Below the pieces are notes generated by a model. It was not told the DNA's origin. It was given only the letters and a program-made list of their open reading frames with translations, and made no database searches. From Candidatus Aminicenans sakinawicola JGI OTU-1 (lineage in GTDB: Bacteria; Acidobacteriota; Aminicenantia; Aminicenantales; Aminicenantaceae): a DNA stretch of 9,226 nt. The position numbers were made by a program, and so were the translations under genes. Below are positions 1-5,827 of the stretch, one piece after another; the stretch's first letter is position 1; each line of letters begins with the position of its first letter. The DNA lies in contig AWNV01000131.1 in the NCBI GenBank assembly GCA_000493965.1, positions 1-9,226 on the forward strand. The letters are read 5' to 3'.

Positions 1-212
1 ATTCCCTTACAAGACCGCCTCCGGTCATGTCGGGTTACGCCTGACTTTTGAATATTTTTCCCTGACGGAACCCAAGTCAGATAAGGTAAGGACTTCAGAT
101 TTTCGGTGGAATCAAGCTGCCGAGATTTTTCATTGTCTCCGGTGAAGAAGACGATAAAAACAAGGGTAGCTATGATAGCGCTGATGAATGATATCACTAT
201 GACTTTTCTCAT
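1..212 (-). CDS. N-terminal part of a secreted/membrane-anchored protein, possibly ASST-family arylsulfotransferase (truncated by window)
   Basis: The minus strand has an open frame of 70 codons from an ATG at 212 to the left edge, so the gene continues outside the window. The first residues (MRKVIVISFISAIIATLVFIV) form a short positive start and a long hydrophobic stretch, about residues 5-23, which would be a signal anchor or an uncleaved signal peptide. About 15 polar residues follow, then LKSLPYLTWVP and GVTRHDRRRSCKG. That pair of segments resembles the start of secreted ASST-type arylsulfotransferases, where a 'L..LPY..W' stretch precedes 'GVT.hD..ra..G.N'. These enzymes move sulfate between phenolic compounds in the periplasm. 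The family call is from memory of the pattern only; the catalytic histidine and the propeller domain lie outside the window. An in-frame TAA sits four codons before the TTG/ATG start region. There is only a weak GGA ribosome site. A TATAAT box lies 14 bases upstream. Confidence 0.5.
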   Translation of the reverse strand, partial: MRKVIVISFISAIIATLVFIVFFTGDNEKSRQLDSTENLKSLPYLTWVPSGKNIQKSGVTRHDRRRSCKG

Positions 213-226
213 CAATCCATTTTCTT

Positions 227-245
227 ATTATACCTGAATTTCAGG
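227..245 (-). promoter_or_regulatory. Possible -10 box with abutting palindrome upstream of the left-edge gene
   Basis: On the minus strand a perfect TATAAT (232..227) lies 14 bases before the ATG at 212. Immediately upstream, at 233-245, is the perfect palindrome CCTGAATTTCAGG (6+1+6), which would sit in the spacer between -10 and -35. No good -35 hexamer is visible at 17 bases (GGGTAT). A promoter with a weak -35 and an operator in the spacer would fit repression or activation by a dimeric regulator. This is inference from position only. Confidence 0.3.
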
Positions 246-288
246 AATCATACCCATCTAAAATTTAAAAATGTAAGTATCTTTTTTC

Positions 289-427
289 CCGTCCCAGTGT
301 ATTAAGAGCAAAGATGCGCAGTTCCGAAGCCCCTGAGAAGGGCGGAGAGGGAATGGCGTGTGGGACGGTTCTATTTTTTGACACTCTTTCTTTCTTAAAA
401 AACCATGACAAAATTGAAAAAATAGAA
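289..427. repeat. Degenerate REP-like / palindromic element with two inverted repeats
   Basis: Two perfect inverted repeats lie side by side. CCGTCCCA at 289-296 pairs with TGGGACGG at 361-368. TTCTATTTTTT at 369-379 pairs with AAAAAATAGAA at 417-427 (11 bp, 37-base loop). A smaller GC-rich hairpin (CCCT GAGA AGGG) lies inside the first. The block GTGTGGGACGGTTCTATTTTTT has the look of short palindromic repeats often found near RAYT (Y1 transposase-like) genes in deltaproteobacterial and related genomes. That link is from memory, and no transposase lies in the window. It could also be a remnant of a MITE. Confidence 0.4.
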
Positions 428-608
428 GCATGCCCCATCCTGATAAAGGAGAGCCAGCAAAGGGAGTCTAACTCTCGATCTTTGAATTTTTGGAATTTGT
501 ATTACTTGGAGTCATAGACAGGAGCTATACCTAAACTGGGCTTCAGGAAATACCATAAGTCTCCAGATTTTACTGAAATGCAACAGTTTTAATTATATTT
601 ACAACTTC

Positions 609-1244
609 CTATTCAAAAACCAATATTTCCACTCGTCTATTCTGATCTCTTCCATTACGAGTTGCATTGTCGGCTACTGGTTCTGAACTTCCATAGCTTA
701 TTACTTCCATTCTGTGGAGAGGAATATTATACTTTTTGTGTAGATACTCCATCACTGCTTCAGCTCTTTTCTTTCCTAAAACTAAATTCCAGCTTTCCGG
801 CCCACTACTGTCGGTATGTCCACGAATTTCCAGATACACACCTTTATCTTGAGCAATAAGCATCATGACAAACTTATCTAATATCTCTTTGACTTCAGCA
901 CTGAGTTCATAACTATCTATTTTAAATTTACTTTTCTCATTTATAATAATCTCTTGCAAAATTAATTTTCCCCGGGCATATTTTTTCACTTCTTCAATTT
1001 TGCTATCAAATTTATCAAATTCAGACTCTTGCTGGGAAATCAAGGAGCCGAGTGTAGCCAATGTTTCATCATGTTCTTTAATTCTTTTCTGACTCTCCTC
1101 AATTGCACTTTCCACCGCTTCTACTTTTTGATCCATGACAGCTACCTCTCCGAGAACGTATTTTTTAGTAGCACAACCGGTGCAGGCCATCAGCGACACT
1201 AGCAATACAATTCCAAAATAAAATGTAATTTTTTCTTTACTCAT
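609..1244 (-). CDS. OmpA-family peptidoglycan-binding lipoprotein
   Basis: This 211-residue envelope protein would be tethered to the outer membrane by lipid and bind peptidoglycan. Residues 1-20 are a lipoprotein signal peptide. Two candidate lipidation cysteines follow, C21 (after LMA) and C24 (after CTG, before ATKKYV). The first fits the lipobox better, while the second matches the usual 'GCATKKYV' of relatives. Residues 30-95 are charged and probably coiled-coil. Residues 95-211 are the OmpA C-terminal domain, with GHTDSSG (D145) and R160 in LGKKR. Their spacing of 15 equals that of the diaminopimelate-contacting Asp and Arg in known OmpA domains. NRRVEI near the end is also typical. I chose the start at 1244 over an ATG four codons upstream because GGAGGTG (1254..1248) sits right before it. 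The gene lies 61 bases after the VWA gene and is probably co-transcribed with it. The general fold is certain; the precise role (Pal-like or other) is not. Confidence 0.9.
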   Translation of the reverse strand: MSKEKITFYFGIVLLVSLMACTGCATKKYVLGEVAVMDQKVEAVESAIEESQKRIKEHDETLATLGSLISQQESEFDKFDSKIEEVKKYARGKLILQEIIINEKSKFKIDSYELSAEVKEILDKFVMMLIAQDKGVYLEIRGHTDSSGPESWNLVLGKKRAEAVMEYLHKKYNIPLHRMEVISYGSSEPVADNATRNGRDQNRRVEILVFE

Positions 1245-1247
1245 TTT

Positions 1248-1254
1248 CACCTCC
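1248..1254 (-). promoter_or_regulatory. Ribosome binding site that decides the OmpA-like start
   Basis: GGAGGTG on the minus strand is followed by AAA and then ATG at 1244. It overlaps the upstream in-frame ATG (1256), which has no ribosome site of its own, so translation should begin at 1244. Confidence 0.75.
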
Positions 1255-1305
1255 ATACTTAAGCCAATAATAATTATCTATTAATAATTTATAATTATCA
1301 ACAAC

Positions 1306-2301
1306 TCATCCATCACCTACTTTCCTGCTGCTATAATATCCTTCTCTTGTCCTTACTTTATATTTCTTTTTTGAAGTAACAACCTTAATTCTTCGATACT
1401 CATCTTCTTGGCTTTTATATGATGTATATCCAAGTATATACTGATAACTGAGTTCGTTTTTTATCTTTCGGAAAGCAAGTATCAATTCTTCAATCTGATT
1501 AATAAAAAATGCCTTTCCTCCTGTTGCTTTTGAGAATCCCTCCAGAGAATCCACTATACCAGAAGATGTTAATGCAGGAGAATGTTTATACTTTTTTAAA
1601 TATTGCTCGCTTAAAGGAATTTTATACCCGATGGTATATATAGGGATATCTACTTTTTTTGAAATCTCAACTGCCTGATCTTGAGAATATTGGCTGTCGT
1701 TCTCAATCCCATCTGTAATTAAAAGAACTGCTCTCTTTTCATTTTTTCCTTTATTCGCAAATGCTGGAGATACAGCTATAGCATCATTTAAAGCAGTCTG
1801 TCCATAAGCCTCAATCTTCTCCAGTACGGTTAAAAAATCATTCTTATTAGCAGTAAAACCCACAGCAATTTCCACCTCTCCATCAGCAAAAATTAATAAC
1901 GAAATTACATCCCGAGGACTAAGAAGATATTTAATCAAATAATTAAGTGCTTTTTTGCTTTCTTCAAGTTTATCCTGAACAGCCATACTCCCGCTTACAT
2001 CAAGTAGAACAGTCAAACTCATGTTAGCTTCAAAATTGTGGCTAAAATATGTTATGCCCTGCTTTTGATCATTTTCATATATAGTAAAATCTTCCCCTGT
2101 TAGGTTGTTAATATACCTTCCTTTTTTATCCTGAACTGTAACTGCTAATGAAATGGCATTAACTTCTATACTATGAACTATCCCTTTATATTCTGTTTGT
2201 TGTGGCGTGGATAATAATAAAGATGCATTTATCAGCATAATAAAAAAGAAAATGAGAACAACTGATTTGTGAGATTGCACAGATTTATCTTTTTCCCCCA
2301 T
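1306..2301 (-). CDS. Secreted von Willebrand factor A domain protein (VWFA-related, acidobacterial type)
   Basis: The product has 331 residues. Residues 13-31 are a hydrophobic signal peptide or anchor after a charged start, so the protein acts outside the inner membrane. Residues 45-90 form the short beta domain (VTVQDKKGRYINNLTGEDFTIYE region) that precedes VWA in the 'VWFA-related Acidobacterial' family. The VWA domain spans about 95-285 and has a complete metal-ion-dependent adhesion site: DVSGS (D101, S103, S105), T169 in GQT, and D197 in ITDG. The C-terminal part (YQYILGYTS, then YRRIKV and VRTREGYY) is the usual closing beta region of this family. The domain should bind Mg2+ or Mn2+ and a protein partner; the partner is unknown. 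The OmpA-like lipoprotein gene follows 61 bases downstream. The ATG at 2301 has no ribosome site upstream, an in-frame TGA at 2328..2326 blocks extension, and a promoter ends 6 bases before it. Coding sequence is AT-rich compared with the efflux genes. Confidence 0.88.
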   Translation of the reverse strand: MGEKDKSVQSHKSVVLIFFFIMLINASLLLSTPQQTEYKGIVHSIEVNAISLAVTVQDKKGRYINNLTGEDFTIYENDQKQGITYFSHNFEANMSLTVLLDVSGSMAVQDKLEESKKALNYLIKYLLSPRDVISLLIFADGEVEIAVGFTANKNDFLTVLEKIEAYGQTALNDAIAVSPAFANKGKNEKRAVLLITDGIENDSQYSQDQAVEISKKVDIPIYTIGYKIPLSEQYLKKYKHSPALTSSGIVDSLEGFSKATGGKAFFINQIEELILAFRKIKNELSYQYILGYTSYKSQEDEYRRIKVVTSKKKYKVRTREGYYSSRKVGDG

Positions 2302-2307
2302 GTTAAA

Positions 2308-2336
2308 ATAATAAGAAGAAAAAAATCATAAGTCAA
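2308..2336 (-). promoter_or_regulatory. Sigma-70-like promoter of the VWA-OmpA unit, implying a leaderless mRNA
   Basis: On the minus strand TTGACT (2336..2331) is followed by a spacer of exactly 17 bases and TATTAT (2313..2308). Only six bases separate the -10 box from the ATG at 2301, so transcription would start on or within a few bases of the start codon. The region is AT-rich, which raises the chance of a false match, but both hexamers and the spacing are good. Confidence 0.55.
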
Positions 2337-2563
2337 TTTTTAATTCAAGAGATAGGTAACATGATGATGTGATGCACCTCCTGCGGGAGTCGCTTTTCAG
2401 AAGTTTTTCTTTAATGACCCACAATTTTTCGCTATAATAAAATATGTGATTGTGAATGTAAGTAAGTTTAAATTGGACATAAATGAGAGCAAACCGAGGC
2501 AAGCACAAAAACCAAATTACTATATTTTCCGGGCGGGCAAGTGCTTTTATGTTCTTTGTTGAA

Positions 2564-2852
2564 TCACCATGGAAAAAGTGCCGAGGAGAAGGCACTAAGA
2601 ATTCTTTGCAACTCATTCAATTTTTTTGCATCCAACTCCTCAAGGTATATTTTTTTGTTGGTTCAGAATTAAATTTCTAAGATCAGGAAGAAATGGTGGG
2701 AGTGATACTGAAGGGAAGAAAACATAGATTCCTTCGTCTAAATATCTATGGAGAATAGAAATCAAGTTGACGGGCAGAAGAAATATCTCATGCCTTTCTG
2801 GAATTTGCTTTCTCCCCCAAAAAGGAAACTCGTAGTGTTCAGCCAGGGTTAT
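2564..2852 (-). pseudogene. Possible frameshifted gene remnant, unrecognised
   Basis: On the minus strand a frame is open for 70 codons (2852-2643) and ends at a TGA (2642..2640). It reads with protein-like texture, for example RHEIFLLPVNLISILHRYLD and FFPSVSLPPFLPDLRNLIL. Just before the stop is a run of seven A (plus-strand T run 2650-2656). Removing one A moves into a second open frame that reads YLEELDAKKLNELQRILSAF, then SSALFPW, and stops at 2566..2564. The joined product would be about 95 residues, with no start codon of its own after an upstream TAA (2855..2853). This fits a truncated, frameshifted gene fragment or a homopolymer sequencing error. I do not recognise the protein, and chance openness in AT-rich DNA is possible. 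Confidence 0.28.
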
Positions 2853-2864
2853 TTATGAATAACC
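2847..2864. promoter_or_regulatory. Perfect palindrome upstream of the efflux operon, operator candidate
   Basis: GGTTATT at 2847-2853 and AATAACC at 2858-2864 are perfect inverted arms with TATG between them. The site ends 40 bases before the TolC-like start codon. An 18-base dyad in this place is what a dimeric repressor of an efflux operon (TetR or MarR type) would bind. No T run follows, so it is not a terminator. No regulator gene is in the window. Confidence 0.42.
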
Positions 2865-2893
2865 TAAATAGGAATGTCCAAAAATTTCTATAT

Positions 2894-2898
2894 GGAGG
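2894..2898 (+). promoter_or_regulatory. Ribosome binding site of the TolC-like gene
   Basis: GGAGG lies six bases before the ATG at 2905, the best spacing for initiation, and supports this start. Confidence 0.7.
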
Positions 2899-2904
2899 CA
2901 AAAG

Positions 2905-4488
2905 ATGCCCAGAAAAATCCAAGGAGGTTTGATCGCATTTATCTTTTTTATTTCTCTCCCTCTCCTCGCACAGAAGGAAGAAAATGCGCTTTCTCTTTCC
3001 CTTGAAGAATGTATTTTAAAGACAGTGAAGAATAATCTCGGGCTGGCTGTAGAAATTATCACCCCTGAGATTGCCAATCTCTCGGTTTCGTTCGCCAGCG
3101 AAAAATTCATGCCTGCGCTGGCTTTAAATTATAACAAGCAGGATGCCCTCTCAGCATCTTATTCATTCCTTGATGCGTCAGATACTGTCTCCACACTTCA
3201 AAACAATTACTCCGTCCAGATTTCCCAGTTTATTCCCACAGGAGGCGACCTCTCCCTCAGTCTAAACAGCAACATGACCGACACAAACCGCAGGTTTCAG
3301 AGTATCAATCCCCGTTACGGAAGCACTCTCCGCTTCACCTTCAGTCAGCCTCTGTTGAAGGATTTCGGCTTCAAGATGAACCGCCGGGAAATCATCGTCG
3401 CTAAGAACAACAGGGATATTTCTGAAAAGAATTTTACAAAAGCCCTGGAGGACACCATATACATCGCGGAAAACACCTACTGGAATCTAGTCTACAGCAT
3501 GGAAAACCTGAAGGTGCGGAGGCAATCGTTGAAATTAGCCCGGGAATTGCTGGAGAAAAACAAATCCGAAATCGAAGCCGGCATTCTTCCTCCCATCGAA
3601 ATCCTGAGCGCTGAAGCTGATGTGGCCATAAGAAAGGCGGATATACTGGAGGCAGAAGCCATGGTCAAGAATAACGAAGATCTTCTCAAGACCATCATGA
3701 ACCTTCCGGCCGAAGTGGAAAACACCGAAGACGTAAGGATCGTTCCCACGGACAGCCCTTCAGTCGTCAGAAAAGAACTCGGCCTTGAAGAAGCCCTGCT
3801 TGCAGCCATGCAGAACAGGCCGGACCTTCAGGCCACAAGGGTAGATTTGAGGAACAAAGAGCTTAATTTTAGTTATGCCCAAAATCAGCTCTTTCCAGAT
3901 CTCCGTCTTCAGGTTTCTTACTGGAGTCCGGGTGTCTCGGGAGACCAGATTCTGTATGAGGAGGGGAACGCTCTGACGGGCAACATAATCGGGAAAATCC
4001 CTGGGGGAAGTTCCGATGCCCTCAAGGATGCCTTCAACTTCAAATACAATAACTGGTCTGTGGGACTGACCCTCTCTTATCCCCTGAATAACCTTTTCTC
4101 CCGAGCTTCCTACGCACAGGCAAAGCTCAACCTCGAGCAGACAAGGCTGAGGTTAAAAAACCAGGAACAACAGATATTTTTGGAAATCAAAACCGCTGTA
4201 CGGGCCGTCCAGACCAACTATCAGCGGGTTGAGGCCTACAAGGCAGCCCGTGAACTGGCTCAGAAAAAGCTGGAGGCCGAAGAAGAAAAATTTAAGGTCG
4301 GATTGAGCACAAACTACTTCATTCTTCAATACCAGAGGGATTTGGCCAGTGCTCAGATCATGGAACTCAAGGCAGTTGTGGACTATAATATATCATTAGC
4401 CAATCTCAAGCGGATTCAGGGAATAGTCCTTGAAAAACAAAACATCAGCGGGATTACAAGAAAGGTAGGGAAAATCGACAGTCTGTAA
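2905..4488 (+). CDS. TolC-family outer membrane efflux channel (OEP)
   Basis: This 527-residue protein is the outer membrane exit duct of the tripartite pump encoded by this operon; three copies would form the channel and periplasmic alpha-barrel. Residues 1-22 are a signal peptide (MPRKIQ, hydrophobic core, cut after LLA). The two tandem OEP halves that mark the family are visible. The first begins with LSLEECILKTVKNN near residue 30. The second begins with LGLEEALLAAMQNRPDL near residue 291. Each half has a long helix pair and beta strands. YWNLVYS in the first half and the strand-rich NWSVGLTLSYPLNN in the second are typical. The last long helix (about residues 410-510) ends with LANLKRIQG, as in relatives. 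Length is close to the usual 430-530. The start is supported by GGAGG six bases upstream. The adaptor gene follows after 64 bases. Substrate cannot be read from this protein. Confidence 0.93.
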   Translation: MPRKIQGGLIAFIFFISLPLLAQKEENALSLSLEECILKTVKNNLGLAVEIITPEIANLSVSFASEKFMPALALNYNKQDALSASYSFLDASDTVSTLQNNYSVQISQFIPTGGDLSLSLNSNMTDTNRRFQSINPRYGSTLRFTFSQPLLKDFGFKMNRREIIVAKNNRDISEKNFTKALEDTIYIAENTYWNLVYSMENLKVRRQSLKLARELLEKNKSEIEAGILPPIEILSAEADVAIRKADILEAEAMVKNNEDLLKTIMNLPAEVENTEDVRIVPTDSPSVVRKELGLEEALLAAMQNRPDLQATRVDLRNKELNFSYAQNQLFPDLRLQVSYWSPGVSGDQILYEEGNALTGNIIGKIPGGSSDALKDAFNFKYNNWSVGLTLSYPLNNLFSRASYAQAKLNLEQTRLRLKNQEQQIFLEIKTAVRAVQTNYQRVEAYKAARELAQKKLEAEEEKFKVGLSTNYFILQYQRDLASAQIMELKAVVDYNISLANLKRIQGIVLEKQNISGITRKVGKIDSL

Positions 4489-4506
4489 GCAAGAAGAGAA
4501 AAAGCC

Positions 4507-4548
4507 ATGCCGGATATAAATAAAGGACACATTTCTTTTAGAGAGTAA
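4507..4548 (+). other. Possible 13-codon leader ORF before the adaptor gene
   Basis: ATG at 4507 opens a frame reading MPDINKGHISFRE and stops at TAA 4546-4548, four bases before the adaptor ATG at 4553. An AGAAGAG stretch lies upstream as a weak ribosome site. It could keep ribosomes on the message across the 64-base gap. It is just as likely chance. Confidence 0.15.
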
Positions 4549-4552
4549 AACT

Positions 4553-5827
4553 ATGAAAATAAAACTAAAAAGCCTAATCGTCAAGAGAAAGACTCCGATA
4601 ATCATAGCCGTAGTCATCGCCGTGGTGGGGTTCTTCGGTTGGAGAGTCTACAGAAGTGTTTTTGCGGCCAATAAAATCCCAGGAATGAGCCAAAGCGGAA
4701 TTTCTATAGCCGTCGAGATTGCGCCGGTTGAGAGAAGTTCTATCAAAGATATGGGCCAATTTTACGGGACACTGATTCCCAAATCCCAGTTCACCGTTGC
4801 CCCCAAAATCTCAGGTAAATTGAACCAGCTTCTCATCGATATCGGCGATCCGGTGAGGCGCGGTCAACTGGTGGCTGTTCTCGAAGATGAAGAGTATCAA
4901 CAACAGGCCATTCAGGCAGAAGCGGACCTTCGAGTCGCCAGGGCTAACCTTGAAGAGGCCAAGAGCTCTCTGGAAGTGTTCAAAAGAGCCCTGGAACGGG
5001 CGAGAACTCTCCACCAGAAAGGCATTCAATCGGATTCCCAGCTGGATGCGGTTGTGGCCCAGTACAATGCTCAGGAATCCAGGTGCAAGGTAACGGTTGC
5101 CCAACTGGCGAATAAAGAAGCAGCTTTGGAAGCTTCCAGGGTTCGCCTTGCTTACACCCGGATTAAAACCTCATGGGAAAAAGGAAGCGATATCAGATAT
5201 GTGGGAGAAAGGTTCGTCGATGCGGGCGCGATGCTGTCTCCTAACACCCCTATTCTTTCCATCATCGACCTTCAGCCCCTCACAGCCGTTATTCATGTAA
5301 CTGACAAAGATTATTTCCGGTTGAAAACCGGACAGAAGACGACGATTACGAGCAGCGCATTTCTTGAGAAAACCTTTAGCGGCCAAGTGGTCAGAATAGC
5401 CCCTCTCCTGAAGGAGACATCCCGGCAAGCAAGGGTAGAGATTGAAATTCAGAATCCTGAGGGAATCCTCAAGCCCGGCATGTTTATCAACGCTCAGATA
5501 GAATTTGCCAGACGTGAGAAGACAACGATAGTTCCGTACAGCGCTCTGGTCGATAGAAGCGACCAACGGGGGATCTTTCTGGCAGATACTGAGAATAAAA
5601 AAGCCTATTTCCAACCGGTTACAGTTGGCATCATCGAAGGAGAGCGAGTTGAAATCCTCGAACCTTCCCAGATCTCCGGATATGTGGTTACCCTTGGACA
5701 TCATCTCCTGGAAGATGGTTCAAGCATTATTCTTCCCCGGAACATACCTTCCGCTTCAGAGGCCAATATAGATGCTTCCGGGAAGCCAAACACAAGCGAG
5801 AAAAATTCTTCGGGAGGCCAGCAATGA
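4553..5827 (+). CDS. RND-type periplasmic adaptor (HlyD/AcrA membrane fusion family)
   Basis: This 424-residue protein links the inner-membrane RND pump to the TolC-like channel. Residues 15-33 form an N-terminal membrane anchor after a basic start (KLKSLIVKRKTP); there is no lipobox, so it is anchored by helix and not by lipid. The order is: first lipoyl half, about 78-113 (APKISGKLNQLLIDIGDPVR), an alpha-hairpin coiled coil about 114-200, second lipoyl half about 201-240 (VGERFVDAGAMLSPNTPILS), beta-barrel 242-320, and membrane-proximal domain 325-395. The tail from about 400 is rich in Ser, Asn and Gly and looks disordered. The usual 'APFDG' in the second lipoyl half is replaced by a longer KTSWEKGSDIRY segment. 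The start has only a weak AGAGAG site. Its stop overlaps the start of the permease gene by ATGA, so the two are translationally coupled. Confidence 0.93.
   Translation: MKIKLKSLIVKRKTPIIIAVVIAVVGFFGWRVYRSVFAANKIPGMSQSGISIAVEIAPVERSSIKDMGQFYGTLIPKSQFTVAPKISGKLNQLLIDIGDPVRRGQLVAVLEDEEYQQQAIQAEADLRVARANLEEAKSSLEVFKRALERARTLHQKGIQSDSQLDAVVAQYNAQESRCKVTVAQLANKEAALEASRVRLAYTRIKTSWEKGSDIRYVGERFVDAGAMLSPNTPILSIIDLQPLTAVIHVTDKDYFRLKTGQKTTITSSAFLEKTFSGQVVRIAPLLKETSRQARVEIEIQNPEGILKPGMFINAQIEFARREKTTIVPYSALVDRSDQRGIFLADTENKKAYFQPVTVGIIEGERVEILEPSQISGYVVTLGHHLLEDGSSIILPRNIPSASEANIDASGKPNTSEKNSSGGQQ
5812..5827 (+). promoter_or_regulatory. Ribosome site and ATGA stop-start overlap coupling adaptor and permease
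   Basis: GGGAGG at 5812-5817 lies six bases before ATG 5824. That ATG shares four bases with the TGA stop of the adaptor gene (5825-5827), so ribosomes ending the adaptor can restart on the permease at once. This decides the permease start. Confidence 0.85.

Larger units (their letters stand above)
213..608. other. Gene-free stretch with nested inverted repeats
   Basis: About 400 bases lie between the end of the OmpA-like gene and the start of the left-edge gene. I see no convincing coding sequence. A 67-codon plus-strand frame at 314-517 has no ribosome site and runs through the inverted repeats, so it is probably chance. The part 289-427 carries the inverted repeats described separately. 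The part 430-608 shows no clear terminator for the OmpA-like gene on the minus strand. Confidence 0.6.
2302..2904. other. Divergent intergenic region between the VWA and efflux units
   Basis: This 603-base region separates the minus-strand VWA gene from the plus-strand efflux operon. I see no intact gene. Two overlapping frames of 96 (minus, 2326-2616) and 65 codons (plus, 2483-2680) lack ribosome sites and familiar sequence. It holds the VWA promoter, an orphan AGGAGGTG on the minus strand (2382..2375), a TATAAT at 2433-2438 without a good -35, a possible frameshifted gene remnant (2564-2852, minus) and a palindrome at 2847-2864. I could not find a convincing -35/-10 pair for the efflux operon. 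Confidence 0.55.

Noticed and set aside
314..517. 67-codon plus-strand ORF in the left gap
   Set aside because: It has no ribosome site and no familiar motif, and it runs through inverted repeats at 361-427.
2375..2382. CACCTCCT on the plus strand, same as the anti-Shine-Dalgarno end of 16S rRNA
   Set aside because: The bases around it do not match the 3' end of 16S rRNA, so it is not an rRNA fragment.
2326..2616. 96-codon minus-strand ORF upstream of the VWA gene
   Set aside because: It overlaps the VWA promoter, has no ribosome site, and is rich in Cys, Phe and Tyr typical of non-coding AT-rich DNA. It is in a different frame from the more protein-like remnant.
2483..2680. 65-codon plus-strand ORF in the divergent gap
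   Set aside because: It has no ribosome site, it is antisense to other open frames, and no motif was recognised.
2767..2795. TTGACG as a -35 box for the efflux operon
   Set aside because: No acceptable -10 hexamer lies 16-18 bases downstream (ATGCCT or TGCCTT only).
5171..5704. 177-codon minus-strand ORF inside the adaptor gene
   Set aside because: It is a shadow of the adaptor reading frame; the plus-strand frame has clear family domains.
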